A program made the translations under genes and the position numbers. 59,125 nt of DNA from assembly GCA_024655825.1 (NCBI GenBank), contig JANLFJ010000018.1, positions 1-59,125 of the forward strand. The letters run 5' to 3'. Under the pieces are notes generated by a model. That model was not told the origin of the DNA. It saw only the letters and a program-made list of their open reading frames with translations, and did no database searches. How positions within the stretch are numbered: position 1 is the first letter of the stretch; every line of letters starts with the position of its first letter. Below are positions 17,018 through 24,885 of the stretch, in pieces. Source of the DNA: Peptococcaceae bacterium. GTDB lineage: Bacteria > Bacillota > Peptococcia > DRI-13 > PHAD01.

Positions 17018-17395
17018 ATGGATTATATTTATCCAGCTATCTTTGAACATAATGATGACGGCAGCTATACAATTACATTTCCGGACTTACCAGGTTGTAT
17101 CAGTGAAGGTAAATCTTTAAGCAATGCAATGGATATGGCCCAAAAGGCACTAACCCAGTGGATAGAGTATTTGCTTGATGAAAAAGAACCAATACCAGAG
17201 CCCAGTGATATTAAAAATATAATTCCTGCCGATAATCAATTCGTTAATCTTGTTCAAGCCCAGATACGTGATAACCGCGCAGTACGCCGCACCGTCAGTA
17301 TACCTGGATGGTTAGATGCCAAGGCTACTGAGGCAGGATTAAGTTTATCAAAAATACTTCAAGACGCATTAAAAGAACGTCTTGGCATTCAATGA
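17018..17395 (+). CDS. hicB: HicB-type antitoxin
   Basis: A 125-residue protein. Residues 1-60 have the HicB partial RNase H-like fold (YPAIFEHNDDGSYTITFPDLPGCISEGKSL, then AMDMAQKAL), which binds HicA. The C-terminal part (RRTVSIPGWLDAKATEAGLSLSKILQDAL) resembles a ribbon-helix-helix DNA-binding domain and would read the operator boxes upstream of hicA. GGAGG precedes the ATG. The gene is followed at once by a terminator, so the cassette is self-contained. Confidence 0.9.
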   Translation: MDYIYPAIFEHNDDGSYTITFPDLPGCISEGKSLSNAMDMAQKALTQWIEYLLDEKEPIPEPSDIKNIIPADNQFVNLVQAQIRDNRAVRRTVSIPGWLDAKATEAGLSLSKILQDALKERLGIQ

Positions 17396-17397
17396 CT

Positions 17398-17425
17398 AGC
17401 AGCCCCAACCGGGCTGCTTTTCTAT
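17398..17425 (+). terminator. Rho-independent terminator after hicB
   Basis: AGCAGCCC (17398-17405) pairs with GGGCTGCT (17411-17418) around a five-base loop, followed by a T-rich stretch. It lies three bases after the hicB stop and closes the plus-strand cassette. Confidence 0.85.
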
Positions 17426-17438
17426 TTTCACCTCGCCG

Positions 17439-17448
17439 CCCCCACCCC
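17439..17448 (-). repeat. Second copy of the G-rich decamer flanking hicAB
   Basis: CCCCCACCCC on the plus strand matches 16675-16684 exactly and in the same orientation. The pair brackets the HicAB cassette. It could be a duplicated packaging-site element or a coincidence of G-rich sequence. Confidence 0.4.
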
Positions 17449-17491
17449 GCGCTGTATGAGGTGTACCTTTCCCGCCTTGCGGCCACCCATG

Positions 17492-17521
17492 AAAAAAGGC
17501 ACCTGCTCTTGCAAGTGCCTT
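17492..17521 (-). terminator. Terminator at the end of the early operon
   Basis: AAGGCAC (17496-17502) and GTGCCTT (17515-17521) form a stem. On the minus strand a run of six T follows (17497-17492). It lies about 40 bases past the ArpU-like gene and would separate early transcripts from the HicAB/terminase region. Confidence 0.8.
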
Positions 17522-17562
17522 AATCTTCACAATACCATAATAATACATTTAACTAGGACATT

Positions 17563-17949
17563 TTAGGACATCTTTTTTAGTGCCCATCCATGCATCCTGG
17601 TAACATGCCGATAAGTATAATTCATGGCTACTGCAATCTCTTCCCAACTCATGCCCTCAACATACCGATACCGTATAATTAATCTTTCGTCAGACTGCAA
17701 CGATTCTATACTTTTTTCAATCTGAGTCCTGACGGCTATGTAATCATTGATTACTTCCTGCAGCTTTTTCTCCAAATCAACAATTTTTGCAATTGTATTA
17801 GCAGTGCGATCAACCGCATAATTACTTTTTGGCAGACCGTCGGGCTTTGGCGGCGCTAAGAGGCTTGCCCTCAACTTCTCGATTTCCTCCTCTAAAAGGA
17901 TGATTTCTTTTTTCAAATACCGGTATTGTCTTAATTGTTCTTTTGTCAC
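17563..17949 (-). CDS. ArpU/RinA-like late transcription regulator (sigma-70 region 4-like)
   Basis: A 128-residue protein with an N-terminal coiled coil (LKKEIILLEEEIEKLRASLL) and a C-terminal sigma region 4-like helix-turn-helix (LIIRYRYVEGMSWEEIAVAMNYTYRHVTRMHGWAL). Proteins of this type occur just before the terminase genes of many Gram-positive phages and activate late transcription. Position at the end of the early operon supports this. The start is GTG at 17949 with GGAGGGA upstream. Confidence 0.75.
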   Translation of the reverse strand: MTKEQLRQYRYLKKEIILLEEEIEKLRASLLAPPKPDGLPKSNYAVDRTANTIAKIVDLEKKLQEVINDYIAVRTQIEKSIESLQSDERLIIRYRYVEGMSWEEIAVAMNYTYRHVTRMHGWALKKMS

Positions 17950-18139
17950 CCGTCATTCCCTCCTCTATCCCCGTCATCCTGGCCCGCTCTTTTTTCCGGT
18001 CTGCCCACCAGCTGGATTTCCTGACATCTTCCAGGTCTAACACCGCCCCGCAACGCTCGCACTTAGCGATCTTATCTGTTACAGCGTCCATGTAATACCG
18101 GCACACTGGACATTCTATGGCAATCATGATTGTCGGCAT
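17822..18139 (-). CDS. Zinc-ribbon hypothetical protein
   Basis: A 105-residue frame starting at ATG 18139, which has GGAGGA upstream; the longer frame to 18250 lacks support. Two Cys pairs (CPVC and CERC, residues 10-33) form a probable zinc ribbon. The basic C-terminal part overlaps the ArpU-like gene by 128 bases, an unusually long overlap, so the protein may in reality be read only weakly or be shorter. Function unknown. Confidence 0.5.
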   Translation of the reverse strand: MPTIMIAIECPVCRYYMDAVTDKIAKCERCGAVLDLEDVRKSSWWADRKKERARMTGIEEGMTGDKRTIKTIPVFEKRNHPFRGGNREVEGKPLSAAKARRSAKK

Positions 18140-18174
18140 GCTTGTCCTCCTCTCTGTTACGCTTAATCGTTGTA

Positions 18175-19002
18175 TTACGCAGTAATTATCTTTTTCTTTT
18201 TCTGATCGACTATGGCTGGCCTTGCCCACTCCCGTTGAAACCTTGCCCATTCTTTATTGACTTTCCCAGTCTGATCCCGGTAAAGCATAGCCATTGGCAT
18301 AAAACCAGCTTTTATTGTGTCAGTTAGCCGTTTCTCGGCTTTCTCAAATGTATCTTTCGGGTATCCAATAAGGACGTATGCTCTGAGCGGATGCCTTATT
18401 TTTAACCCTGCTTCCATAAGCATCTTCCCTGCCCTTATTAGAGGTTCATAATCGTCAGGAGTGTCATAAGCAAAAAATATTGATTCCGGATTGATGTCTA
18501 CCAGTAAATCAACGTGCCAATCTTTAAGCCTTGCCGCCTCCAGCCCTCCAGTAAACATCGGCCTGCCATACTTCTGCCGTTTCAACATTGCGAACACGTC
18601 TCTGATATGCTTTTCTGAACAGGCAAGAAGGTTATCATCCAGGATATTATTGCCTTCCTCAATCTCCAACTCCCGGATCGTCCCTCCTTCCCGGATGGGA
18701 ACCCGACAAAACCAACACCGATTTGGGCAACCCCTGGAAGTTATCACATAACCTTTTTTGAGATACATGCCGGGGATAAACTTTCCGCCCGGCTCATCTA
18801 AGGCAGGCCCACCAATCTTTACCGGGGCAACATGCCGCCATTGTTCCGCCAATCTTTCTGCTTTCGGCAGGTCATAGGTAAAAGCGACTGATATATGTAC
18901 TTCATCTATGGGAGGCAGGAACATACCGGGCGCATCGTAGAAAGCGTATTCATCACGCCGCGTGGCGTTTGTTATTCTTGGGAAAACCCTAGCGATTTTC
19001 AA
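18175..19002 (-). CDS. Radical SAM protein of the prophage early module
   Basis: A 275-residue protein with the radical SAM cluster motif at Cys92, Cys96 and Cys99 (SRGCPNRCWFC), which binds the 4Fe-4S cluster that cleaves AdoMet. The first 85 residues, with VHISVAFTYDLPKAERLAE and VKIGGPA, recall the cobalamin-binding-like Rossmann domain found before many radical SAM cores. MFTGGLEAARL and the AYVLIGYP strand fit barrel strands. It is small, lacking a large C-terminal accessory domain. Substrate is unknown; neighbours are a DUF5664 hydrolase and a zinc-ribbon protein. Nucleotide or nucleic-acid modification is a guess from context. Confidence 0.85.
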   Translation of the reverse strand: MKIARVFPRITNATRRDEYAFYDAPGMFLPPIDEVHISVAFTYDLPKAERLAEQWRHVAPVKIGGPALDEPGGKFIPGMYLKKGYVITSRGCPNRCWFCRVPIREGGTIRELEIEEGNNILDDNLLACSEKHIRDVFAMLKRQKYGRPMFTGGLEAARLKDWHVDLLVDINPESIFFAYDTPDDYEPLIRAGKMLMEAGLKIRHPLRAYVLIGYPKDTFEKAEKRLTDTIKAGFMPMAMLYRDQTGKVNKEWARFQREWARPAIVDQKKKKIITA

Positions 19003-19039
19003 TCTCTCACCCCCGTATTACGCATTTTTAACATAATGT

Positions 19040-19315
19040 TCACTTCTCCATCTCACATAAGAAGGATATATTACACGCCAGGTGCCATAAATGCGGCAAC
19101 CCACTTTCTTCGTCTTTTCCCTCCGGGTCGTCCAAGTAAGCCAGGAAGTGCCTGAAAGCCGCATCTCGGTATCTTTCTTTTTCTACCTTACGCCAGTTTT
19201 CCGGGTCGCCGTATTTGGCGGTACCGTATTCCCGGATAGCGGCAATGTCCCGGATTATCTGTCGTGGTACCAAAGTCAGCCGCAGTTTGCCTTCATCAGC
19301 TTTGGCCGTTTTCAT
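19040..19315 (-). CDS. DUF5664 family (dATP/dGTP diphosphohydrolase-like) protein
   Basis: A 91-residue protein with KYGDPENWRKVEKERYRDAAFRHFLAYL and the PHLWHLACNISFLCEME end, the conserved pattern of DUF5664. Members are compared with all-alpha nucleotide pyrophosphohydrolases acting on dATP/dGTP. His and Glu/Asp residues at H56, E69-E70 and H77 are plausible metal-site residues. Its ATG overlaps the helicase stop by one base, so it is in the same operon. It may shape the nucleotide pool during replication. Confidence 0.75.
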   Translation of the reverse strand: MKTAKADEGKLRLTLVPRQIIRDIAAIREYGTAKYGDPENWRKVEKERYRDAAFRHFLAYLDDPEGKDEESGLPHLWHLACNISFLCEMEK

Positions 19316-20697
19316 TATCTAACCCCTCCCTCTTTGTGTTTTTCAATTCTCACCCGCAAAGCGTTCATCAACTTGTCCTGCGTACTGCCCTTGTCAGCCA
19401 GGGCCGCTATAACATCTTCATCCACACCTCCGGACACAACCAGGTGATGAATAATAACCTTTTCGACCTGGCCTTGCCGGTGAAGGCGTTTATTCGCCTG
19501 CTGGTACAATTCCAAGGACCAGTTCAGCCCGAACCAGATAACATGATTACCACCCTTCTGAAGATTCAGGCCGTAGGCGCTGCTGGCCGGATGCGCCAGC
19601 AGAATGTCAATCTTCCTGTTATTCCAATCATCCTCATCCTGGGGCCCTTTTAGCTCTCGTATTCTCAGCCCGGATCCAGCCAGGGCTTTTTTAATTCTGA
19701 CCAGGTCATGCTGGAAATTATAGAACACCAGCGCCGGCTGCCCGTTCAATCCCTCGATAAGCTCCATAAAGGCCTCAATCTTGCACTTATGGATTTCCAC
19801 CATTTGTCTGTTCTCGTCGTACACCGCGCCATTGCACAACTGCAGGAGTTTGTTCGTCAGGACTGCCGCGCTGCCAGCATCTATGGTGGACTCGTCCACT
19901 TCCAAAAGCATTTCTCTTTCCAACTTGTCATAAGCGACCTGGGCTTTTTGGTCCAACATTACCGGCACATCTACCGTGATACAATCCGGCAGCTCCAGAT
20001 AGTCCTCCGCTTTCATACTCACGCAGATATCGCTGATTTTCTGCTGTATTACTTCAGCTGCCCCTGGCTTAGGCATGTAACTGAAAACATGATCCCGGTC
20101 TCTCTTGTCCGGTTCAAAATACCGTTCCCGGTAGTGGGTTATTTTTTTCCCTAGTCTCTGCCCTTCATCCAGCAGGTACACTTGTGCCCACAGGTCAATT
20201 AATCCATTCGGTGCCGGCGTACCGGTTAGTATCACAAACTGGTTGATAAACTTCCGGACCCATGTCAAGGCTTTAAACCGTTTAGCCTGGTGATTTTTAA
20301 AGCTGCTGGACTCATCGACCACTACCATGTCAAACGGCCAGGCGTTGCGGTAATATTCTACCAACCACGGAATATTCTCCCTATTAATCACGTAAATGTC
20401 TGCCGGCGTATTTAGGGCTTTGATGCGTTTTGTTTGCGGACCAAGGACGGCAACAACTCTTAACAAATGCAAGTGATCCCATTTCTTGCTTTCGCGGCTC
20501 CAGGTGGCCTCAGCCACTTTTTTCGGGGCTATTACCAGGACTTTGCTCACAACAAACCGGTTATATTTCAAGTCATTGATTGCCGTTAGAGTAATTACTG
20601 TTTTGCCTAAACCCATATCTAAGAATAGACCTAAAGCCTCATCGGTCAGCAATCTGTTGATGCAGTATCGTTGATACGCATGGGGAATAAACTTCAT
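19315..20697 (-). CDS. SNF2/DEAD-type phage helicase
   Basis: A 460-residue superfamily 2 ATPase. Motif I is DMGLGKT (residues 27-33), motif II VVVDESSSFKN, motif III LTGTPAPN, and the second domain ends with the arginine-finger motif VIWFGLNWSLELYQQANKRLHRQGQ (split over residues 400-425). SNF2-like helicases of this length are common in phage replication modules and may remodel replication forks. It overlaps the VRR-NUC gene by four bases; the pair is frequent in Firmicutes phages. Confidence 0.9.
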   Translation of the reverse strand: MKFIPHAYQRYCINRLLTDEALGLFLDMGLGKTVITLTAINDLKYNRFVVSKVLVIAPKKVAEATWSRESKKWDHLHLLRVVAVLGPQTKRIKALNTPADIYVINRENIPWLVEYYRNAWPFDMVVVDESSSFKNHQAKRFKALTWVRKFINQFVILTGTPAPNGLIDLWAQVYLLDEGQRLGKKITHYRERYFEPDKRDRDHVFSYMPKPGAAEVIQQKISDICVSMKAEDYLELPDCITVDVPVMLDQKAQVAYDKLEREMLLEVDESTIDAGSAAVLTNKLLQLCNGAVYDENRQMVEIHKCKIEAFMELIEGLNGQPALVFYNFQHDLVRIKKALAGSGLRIRELKGPQDEDDWNNRKIDILLAHPASSAYGLNLQKGGNHVIWFGLNWSLELYQQANKRLHRQGQVEKVIIHHLVVSGGVDEDVIAALADKGSTQDKLMNALRVRIEKHKEGGVR

Positions 20698-20984
20698 TGC
20701 ACCACTTTTCCTCCGTATTGTCTGATAAATTCATCCACGCCTTGCTTGCTGTCAATCACCAGAACCGGGAAACCAAGCGCCCAGATTTTCTGTGCCTGCG
20801 CCTGCTGCAGCATCGTAGGTTTTTTACCTGATGCTTTTAGCTCAACGAATACTGCCCGTCCACCCGGAAACAACACTAGCCTGTCAGGCACCCCTGCATT
20901 GCCGGGGGAGATGAATTTATACGCCTTGCCACCCATTGCTTTAACTTGTTCCCGGAGATACTGCTCAATTTGTTTTTCAGACAT
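20694..20984 (-). CDS. VRR-NUC domain nuclease
   Basis: A 96-residue protein starting at ATG 20984 (AGGAG seven bases upstream). It has the compact PD-(D/E)XK pattern of VRR-NUC: FISPGNAGVPDRLVLFPGG, then VFVELKASGKKPT, with Asp of GVPDR and E-x-K of VELKA as catalytic residues. Such stand-alone VRR-NUC proteins cut branched DNA. It is coupled to the SNF2 helicase, suggesting joint work on recombination or replication intermediates. Confidence 0.9.
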   Translation of the reverse strand: MSEKQIEQYLREQVKAMGGKAYKFISPGNAGVPDRLVLFPGGRAVFVELKASGKKPTMLQQAQAQKIWALGFPVLVIDSKQGVDEFIRQYGGKVVQ

Positions 20985-21177
20985 CTCTTTTCTCCTCACG
21001 GTAATGACATTTCATGCATAAAAACAAGTCAAAACCCCTGCTTTTATAAAAAACCCCTTTAACAGTTCCGCAGTATGCGCACCTTATCGCACGATCACAT
21101 ATCTTTTCACAGTAATGGCATTCTGTGAATTGGTCGTCTTTGTATATCAAACCTGAACATCCGTTTATAAGTTTCAT
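20977..21177 (-). CDS. Small zinc-finger hypothetical protein
   Basis: A 66-residue protein with Cys pairs CHYC, CAYC and CMKCHY, able to bind one or two zinc ions. AAGGAG precedes the ATG and the stop overlaps the VRR-NUC start. Function unknown. Confidence 0.65.
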   Translation of the reverse strand: MKLINGCSGLIYKDDQFTECHYCEKICDRAIRCAYCGTVKGVFYKSRGFDLFLCMKCHYREEKRDV

Positions 21178-21224
21178 CTCGCGTTTCTCCTTTTCAAATT
21201 TCGACTTTCTACATTCTCCTTATA

Positions 21225-21465
21225 CACGTATATGAGATATTTTAATTAGGCGTATTAGGCTTTATATATACCCTCTATTTTCTTTATTTTTATTATTTAT
21301 ATAATAAGAATGTAGTAATGTAGTTATAATACTATAAACCCTTTAGCCGTACGGTTTTAGGTCAACTACATTTGATGTAGATTGATGTAGGCTATTGTAG
21401 TTTTCAAAACTACATTTTTCAGCTTTAACTACTTTTAAATCTACATCTGTAGTTGAGAATTGTAG
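21225..21465. other. Candidate phage replication origin: TGTAG repeats beside AT-rich DNA
   Basis: Ten copies of TGTAG or its complement begin at 21311, 21319, 21366, 21376, 21386, 21396, 21410, 21441, 21448 and 21461. Four of them (21366-21396) are spaced exactly ten bases apart, in helical phase. They overlap the last codons of the VapE gene and extend past it. The adjoining 21230-21310 segment is very AT-rich with no gene. Repeats next to an easily melted region beside a primase-helicase gene suggest an origin; this is inference. Confidence 0.4.
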
Positions 21466-23856
21466 TCGTGAATAACCCCTTTGACAGCCATACGGTGCGC
21501 CAAATTTCCTTCCGGTTTTATCTTTTACCCATCCAGGAATACTGCTTATTATACTGTTAATCTCCGCGGCGTCTGATTTACGCATCAAACTTATATCTTT
21601 GTTAAAACATTCGCACCATATCTCTGCCGCGCATATTTTGGTCCGCGGCCGGGCGTCCTCCGGCGGCTTACCGAAATTACCGGACCAGTACAGACGTCTT
21701 TCAGAGAGACTGCGATTGTCCCAATTGGCTGGTACCGGTCTTTCGATAAATTCTTGAATGATGCCCTCTTTGGCATTACTTTCCATGTGGGCTTTTTGTT
21801 CTTGCTCTGAAATTTCTTCTGCTTTTCCAGTCAAATACAGTGGCTCTCCTAATTGCCATCTTACATATGCCTCGGCCCATATCTGATCAAGTTCTTCTAT
21901 TAAATCGGTAAATACATTTTTTATTGGCTTCTGCAACCACACCTCAACAGGCCAAAATCGACGATTACCTGTGCGGTCTCTTAGAAATTCACTGTCATTA
22001 GTCGTACCAAAGAATACACATTGCCTGGGGTACCTATTTGTTCTGCGTCCATAGGCTTCTCGGAATATATCTTCTGTCCGGCTCAAAAATTGTTTAATCG
22101 TATTGATTTCAGACCGGCTAAATCCGCTGAGTTCGCCCAGTTCGTTAATCCAAGTGCCTTGCAGCATTTCTGCGGCCTCTTTACCTTCGAATGTTTGGAG
22201 GCTGTCAGAAAACCAATTCTTTCCTAATATCTGTAAAAAAGTACTTTTTCCTATTTTTTGCGGGCCCACCAGGATAGGCATATAATCGTACTTGACTCCT
22301 GGTGTCATAACCCTGGCCACAGCGGCCGCCAAGCTCTTGCGCATAACCGCCCGGGTGTACGCATTATCCTCGGCGCCTAAGTAATCTATGAGCAGAGTAT
22401 CCAGCCGAGGAACACCATCCCAACTTAATGAAGTAAGATATTGCTTGACGTCGTTAAATCTCTGTTTGTGCGCCTGAAGGTTTAAAGCTGATTGAAGTCT
22501 GTTGGCGGCTATCTGGATACCGTATGTACGCTCCAGGTAATGCAGAACACCGTCATCGTCCACATCCGTCCAGACCCTGCGGCCCTCGCGGTCGTCCCAC
22601 GGTAGTGCGCCCAGGGCCATACTCCTATTAGCGAACTCGTCAAAAGCCAGTTTACCTTTAAGGAGAGGGTCATTGTCCAGGATAATCAAAACATTATCGA
22701 TGGTCTTCAACGGCGCTCCTGTGGTTGCGCTTATAGCCAGCTTCTGCATCCAATTGGTGTCATCTGAAGATGATACGGAAAACTCCTGTGTAGCTTTCTC
22801 ATATCGCTCCTGGTTGAGTAATGCAGTAACATAGGCATCAGAGACAGCGAATTCACACATCGCCATGTAGGAAGGCAGTTTATTGGTAGGGGTATCCGGT
22901 TTGGCATCGTCATCACGGTCTCCAAACTTATGAAGCCGGACTAGGTCGAAAGCATTACATAATTTTCCGCCGGCTGGGTCAGTGGCATGGTGAGAGTATA
23001 GGAAATTGCCGTTATCGTAGATGATTGCGCCGCCAACCGTGCTACCCCCGGTATAGGTGTACCTGCCCGGCATATTGCCGCAGGGTTCATACACTCCCGG
23101 CAGAAAGGTCTCCATGGCCCGGTAGATGTCATATACCCTACAGAAGGCGCCGACTATACCAGGCTTGGTTGTAGGATCTCCCTGCTTGGCGGCAAGCTTA
23201 AGATGGTTCTGATTGACTCCAGGAACCTGCGGCCATTCTTCTACGTTTCGCCAATCCTTGTAAGTAGCCAGGAGACCGTCCACATCCAGGAAAGGTTTAT
23301 CCCCGTATGTATAAACGTATTGGCTGTCTGAGCAGCAGGATGGCCAATACATGAGCCGGTGGACTTGGAAGGTTGTCGGGTCACAGAGCTCTATGCCGAT
23401 GATGGCGGCGAGCTTCCGGGCCAGGGGCTCATATTCGTCCACTGTAGCTGTCCGGTTGGTAGGCACCAGCACGCGCAAGCGAGGTTTTACTTCCTCATGT
23501 TTACGGGTAGAGTACATGGCATAGCCGCAGCCGAGGGCCTCTATACGGTGCAGAACGTCCTGGGTGCCACCTGCCGGGATGGCGTCGAGGTCCAGGGTGA
23601 TGACATCCCGTCCGGTAACACAGTTTGCCTTGCGGCGTTCTCCGACCAGAGTACCGGCTACAAAGCCACCTACATCTTTTAAGTCGTCCTGACGACTCTT
23701 TGGAAGGCGTAGATATTCCGCTAATGTCTCCGTGCCCCTGGCCGGGGTCCGCAGCTTCTCCACCAGCTCCGACCAGTAGAGTGTCTGCGCTACCCATTTA
23801 GTAGCTCGGCGGCTGCTGGCGGATGAGATTGTTATTTTTCTGTCATATATAAGCAT
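21343..23856 (-). CDS. VapE-type primase-helicase (virulence-associated E family)
   Basis: An 837-residue replication protein. Residues about 60-200 resemble an archaeo-eukaryotic primase-like domain, with the acidic VITLDLD pair at 86-91 and a PRLRV segment. The C-terminal VirE ATPase has Walker A GPQKIGKST (531-539), WINELGEL as Walker B, and FFGTTN as a sensor. Such fused proteins start replication in phages and phage-inducible islands. The C-terminus is encoded by the TGTAG repeats and is low-complexity. The SD is weak: GGAG lies thirteen bases before the ATG. Confidence 0.88.
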   Translation of the reverse strand: MLIYDRKITISSASSRRATKWVAQTLYWSELVEKLRTPARGTETLAEYLRLPKSRQDDLKDVGGFVAGTLVGERRKANCVTGRDVITLDLDAIPAGGTQDVLHRIEALGCGYAMYSTRKHEEVKPRLRVLVPTNRTATVDEYEPLARKLAAIIGIELCDPTTFQVHRLMYWPSCCSDSQYVYTYGDKPFLDVDGLLATYKDWRNVEEWPQVPGVNQNHLKLAAKQGDPTTKPGIVGAFCRVYDIYRAMETFLPGVYEPCGNMPGRYTYTGGSTVGGAIIYDNGNFLYSHHATDPAGGKLCNAFDLVRLHKFGDRDDDAKPDTPTNKLPSYMAMCEFAVSDAYVTALLNQERYEKATQEFSVSSSDDTNWMQKLAISATTGAPLKTIDNVLIILDNDPLLKGKLAFDEFANRSMALGALPWDDREGRRVWTDVDDDGVLHYLERTYGIQIAANRLQSALNLQAHKQRFNDVKQYLTSLSWDGVPRLDTLLIDYLGAEDNAYTRAVMRKSLAAAVARVMTPGVKYDYMPILVGPQKIGKSTFLQILGKNWFSDSLQTFEGKEAAEMLQGTWINELGELSGFSRSEINTIKQFLSRTEDIFREAYGRRTNRYPRQCVFFGTTNDSEFLRDRTGNRRFWPVEVWLQKPIKNVFTDLIEELDQIWAEAYVRWQLGEPLYLTGKAEEISEQEQKAHMESNAKEGIIQEFIERPVPANWDNRSLSERRLYWSGNFGKPPEDARPRTKICAAEIWCECFNKDISLMRKSDAAEINSIISSIPGWVKDKTGRKFGAPYGCQRGYSRLQFSTTDVDLKVVKAEKCSFENYNSLHQSTSNVVDLKPYG

Positions 23857-23873
23857 GGAGTTTTATTCACTCC

Positions 23874-24854
23874 TTATTGGACAAGATATTTTTGATACTG
23901 TTCTTTCCGACGTCCACTGGTCAATTGGGCATATACTTGGGTTGTCCCTGGATTGCTATGTCCGAGTAAAGATTGTACCGCCACAATATCAGCGCCGTTG
24001 TTCAACGTAAGCGTAGCCATGGTATGTCTCATGATGTGCGGATGCAGGTTTTTGCTTATCCCGGCTCGGGCAGCTATGATATCAAACTCTCTTTGGATTG
24101 CCCTTTTGCTCATCCGCCTGTAAGGCTTTCTTTGAGTGACAAACAAGGCCGGCACGATATCGTTCCTGGACTTAAGATATTTTTTCAGATGATAAATGGC
24201 TTTAAACGAGAAATACACTTCACGTTCTTTATTACCCTTGCCGACCACTTTCGCGCTGCATTGCTGCCAGTCAATATCTTGGCGGTTAAGCTGCTGGATT
24301 TCTGATAGCCGGCAGCCGGTGGCGTAAAATACTTCTACCAGGGCTCTTTCCCTCGGAGTCTGACAGCTTTCCCTGATGAGCTCTAGCTCTTCGATTGTCA
24401 GAGCTTTGGGCAAGTGCTTTTCTTTCTTCGGCGGTTTTATCTTTCTGGTCGGATCTCGGGGTATAATCTCCTCTTCTGTAAGCCAACCAAAGAATGATTT
24501 TAATATTGATAGCTTCCTGGAGATTGAACTGAGTTTTAGATTTTCAAACCTGCCCAAAAACTGCCTGATATCATTAGTGGTCATGTCTTTAACTGGTTTT
24601 TGCACGTAGTTTGTGAACAGACGTAACTCTATCTCATACCCTTCCAGCGTCAATGGACTGAGCTCTTCCAGCTTCTTGGCCGCAAGATACAATTTGACTT
24701 TTTCCGCAACATCCGGATGCCCAGCGGTAATTTTACCTGGCCGGATATCATACATTACGAGTATCCCGGCAATTCTGGACCTAAGCTGCAGCTGATCAAT
24801 CTCGGGAGACAACTCTGATATGCTATACACCAACTCTTTAAGCAGTTGTTCCAT
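23874..24854 (-). CDS. Second, internal tyrosine recombinase (XerC/D-like)
   Basis: A 326-residue site-specific recombinase. A SAM-like core-binding domain spans about 48-130; the catalytic domain has Arg182 (TGCRLSE), Lys207, His273/Arg276 (HIMRHTMA), His299 (LLGHSN) and the nucleophile Tyr308 (TTQVYAQL), all intact. It is encoded inside the early operon, far from the attachment site, with AGGAGG upstream. The prophage integrase proper is at 34656. This one may resolve multimers or be left from another element. Confidence 0.9.
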   Translation of the reverse strand: MEQLLKELVYSISELSPEIDQLQLRSRIAGILVMYDIRPGKITAGHPDVAEKVKLYLAAKKLEELSPLTLEGYEIELRLFTNYVQKPVKDMTTNDIRQFLGRFENLKLSSISRKLSILKSFFGWLTEEEIIPRDPTRKIKPPKKEKHLPKALTIEELELIRESCQTPRERALVEVFYATGCRLSEIQQLNRQDIDWQQCSAKVVGKGNKEREVYFSFKAIYHLKKYLKSRNDIVPALFVTQRKPYRRMSKRAIQREFDIIAARAGISKNLHPHIMRHTMATLTLNNGADIVAVQSLLGHSNPGTTQVYAQLTSGRRKEQYQKYLVQ

Positions 24855-24885
24855 TTACCCAACCTCCTGTCATTGGCTTGTCCTG

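Noticed and set aside
18140-18250. Upstream extension of the zinc-ribbon protein
   Set aside because: The SD and ATG at 18139 fit a start there, and the extension overlaps the 3' end of the radical SAM gene.
23501-23797. 98-residue minus-strand frame overlapping VapE
   Set aside because: It is an alternative reading of the VapE N-terminal region with no independent SD or domain.
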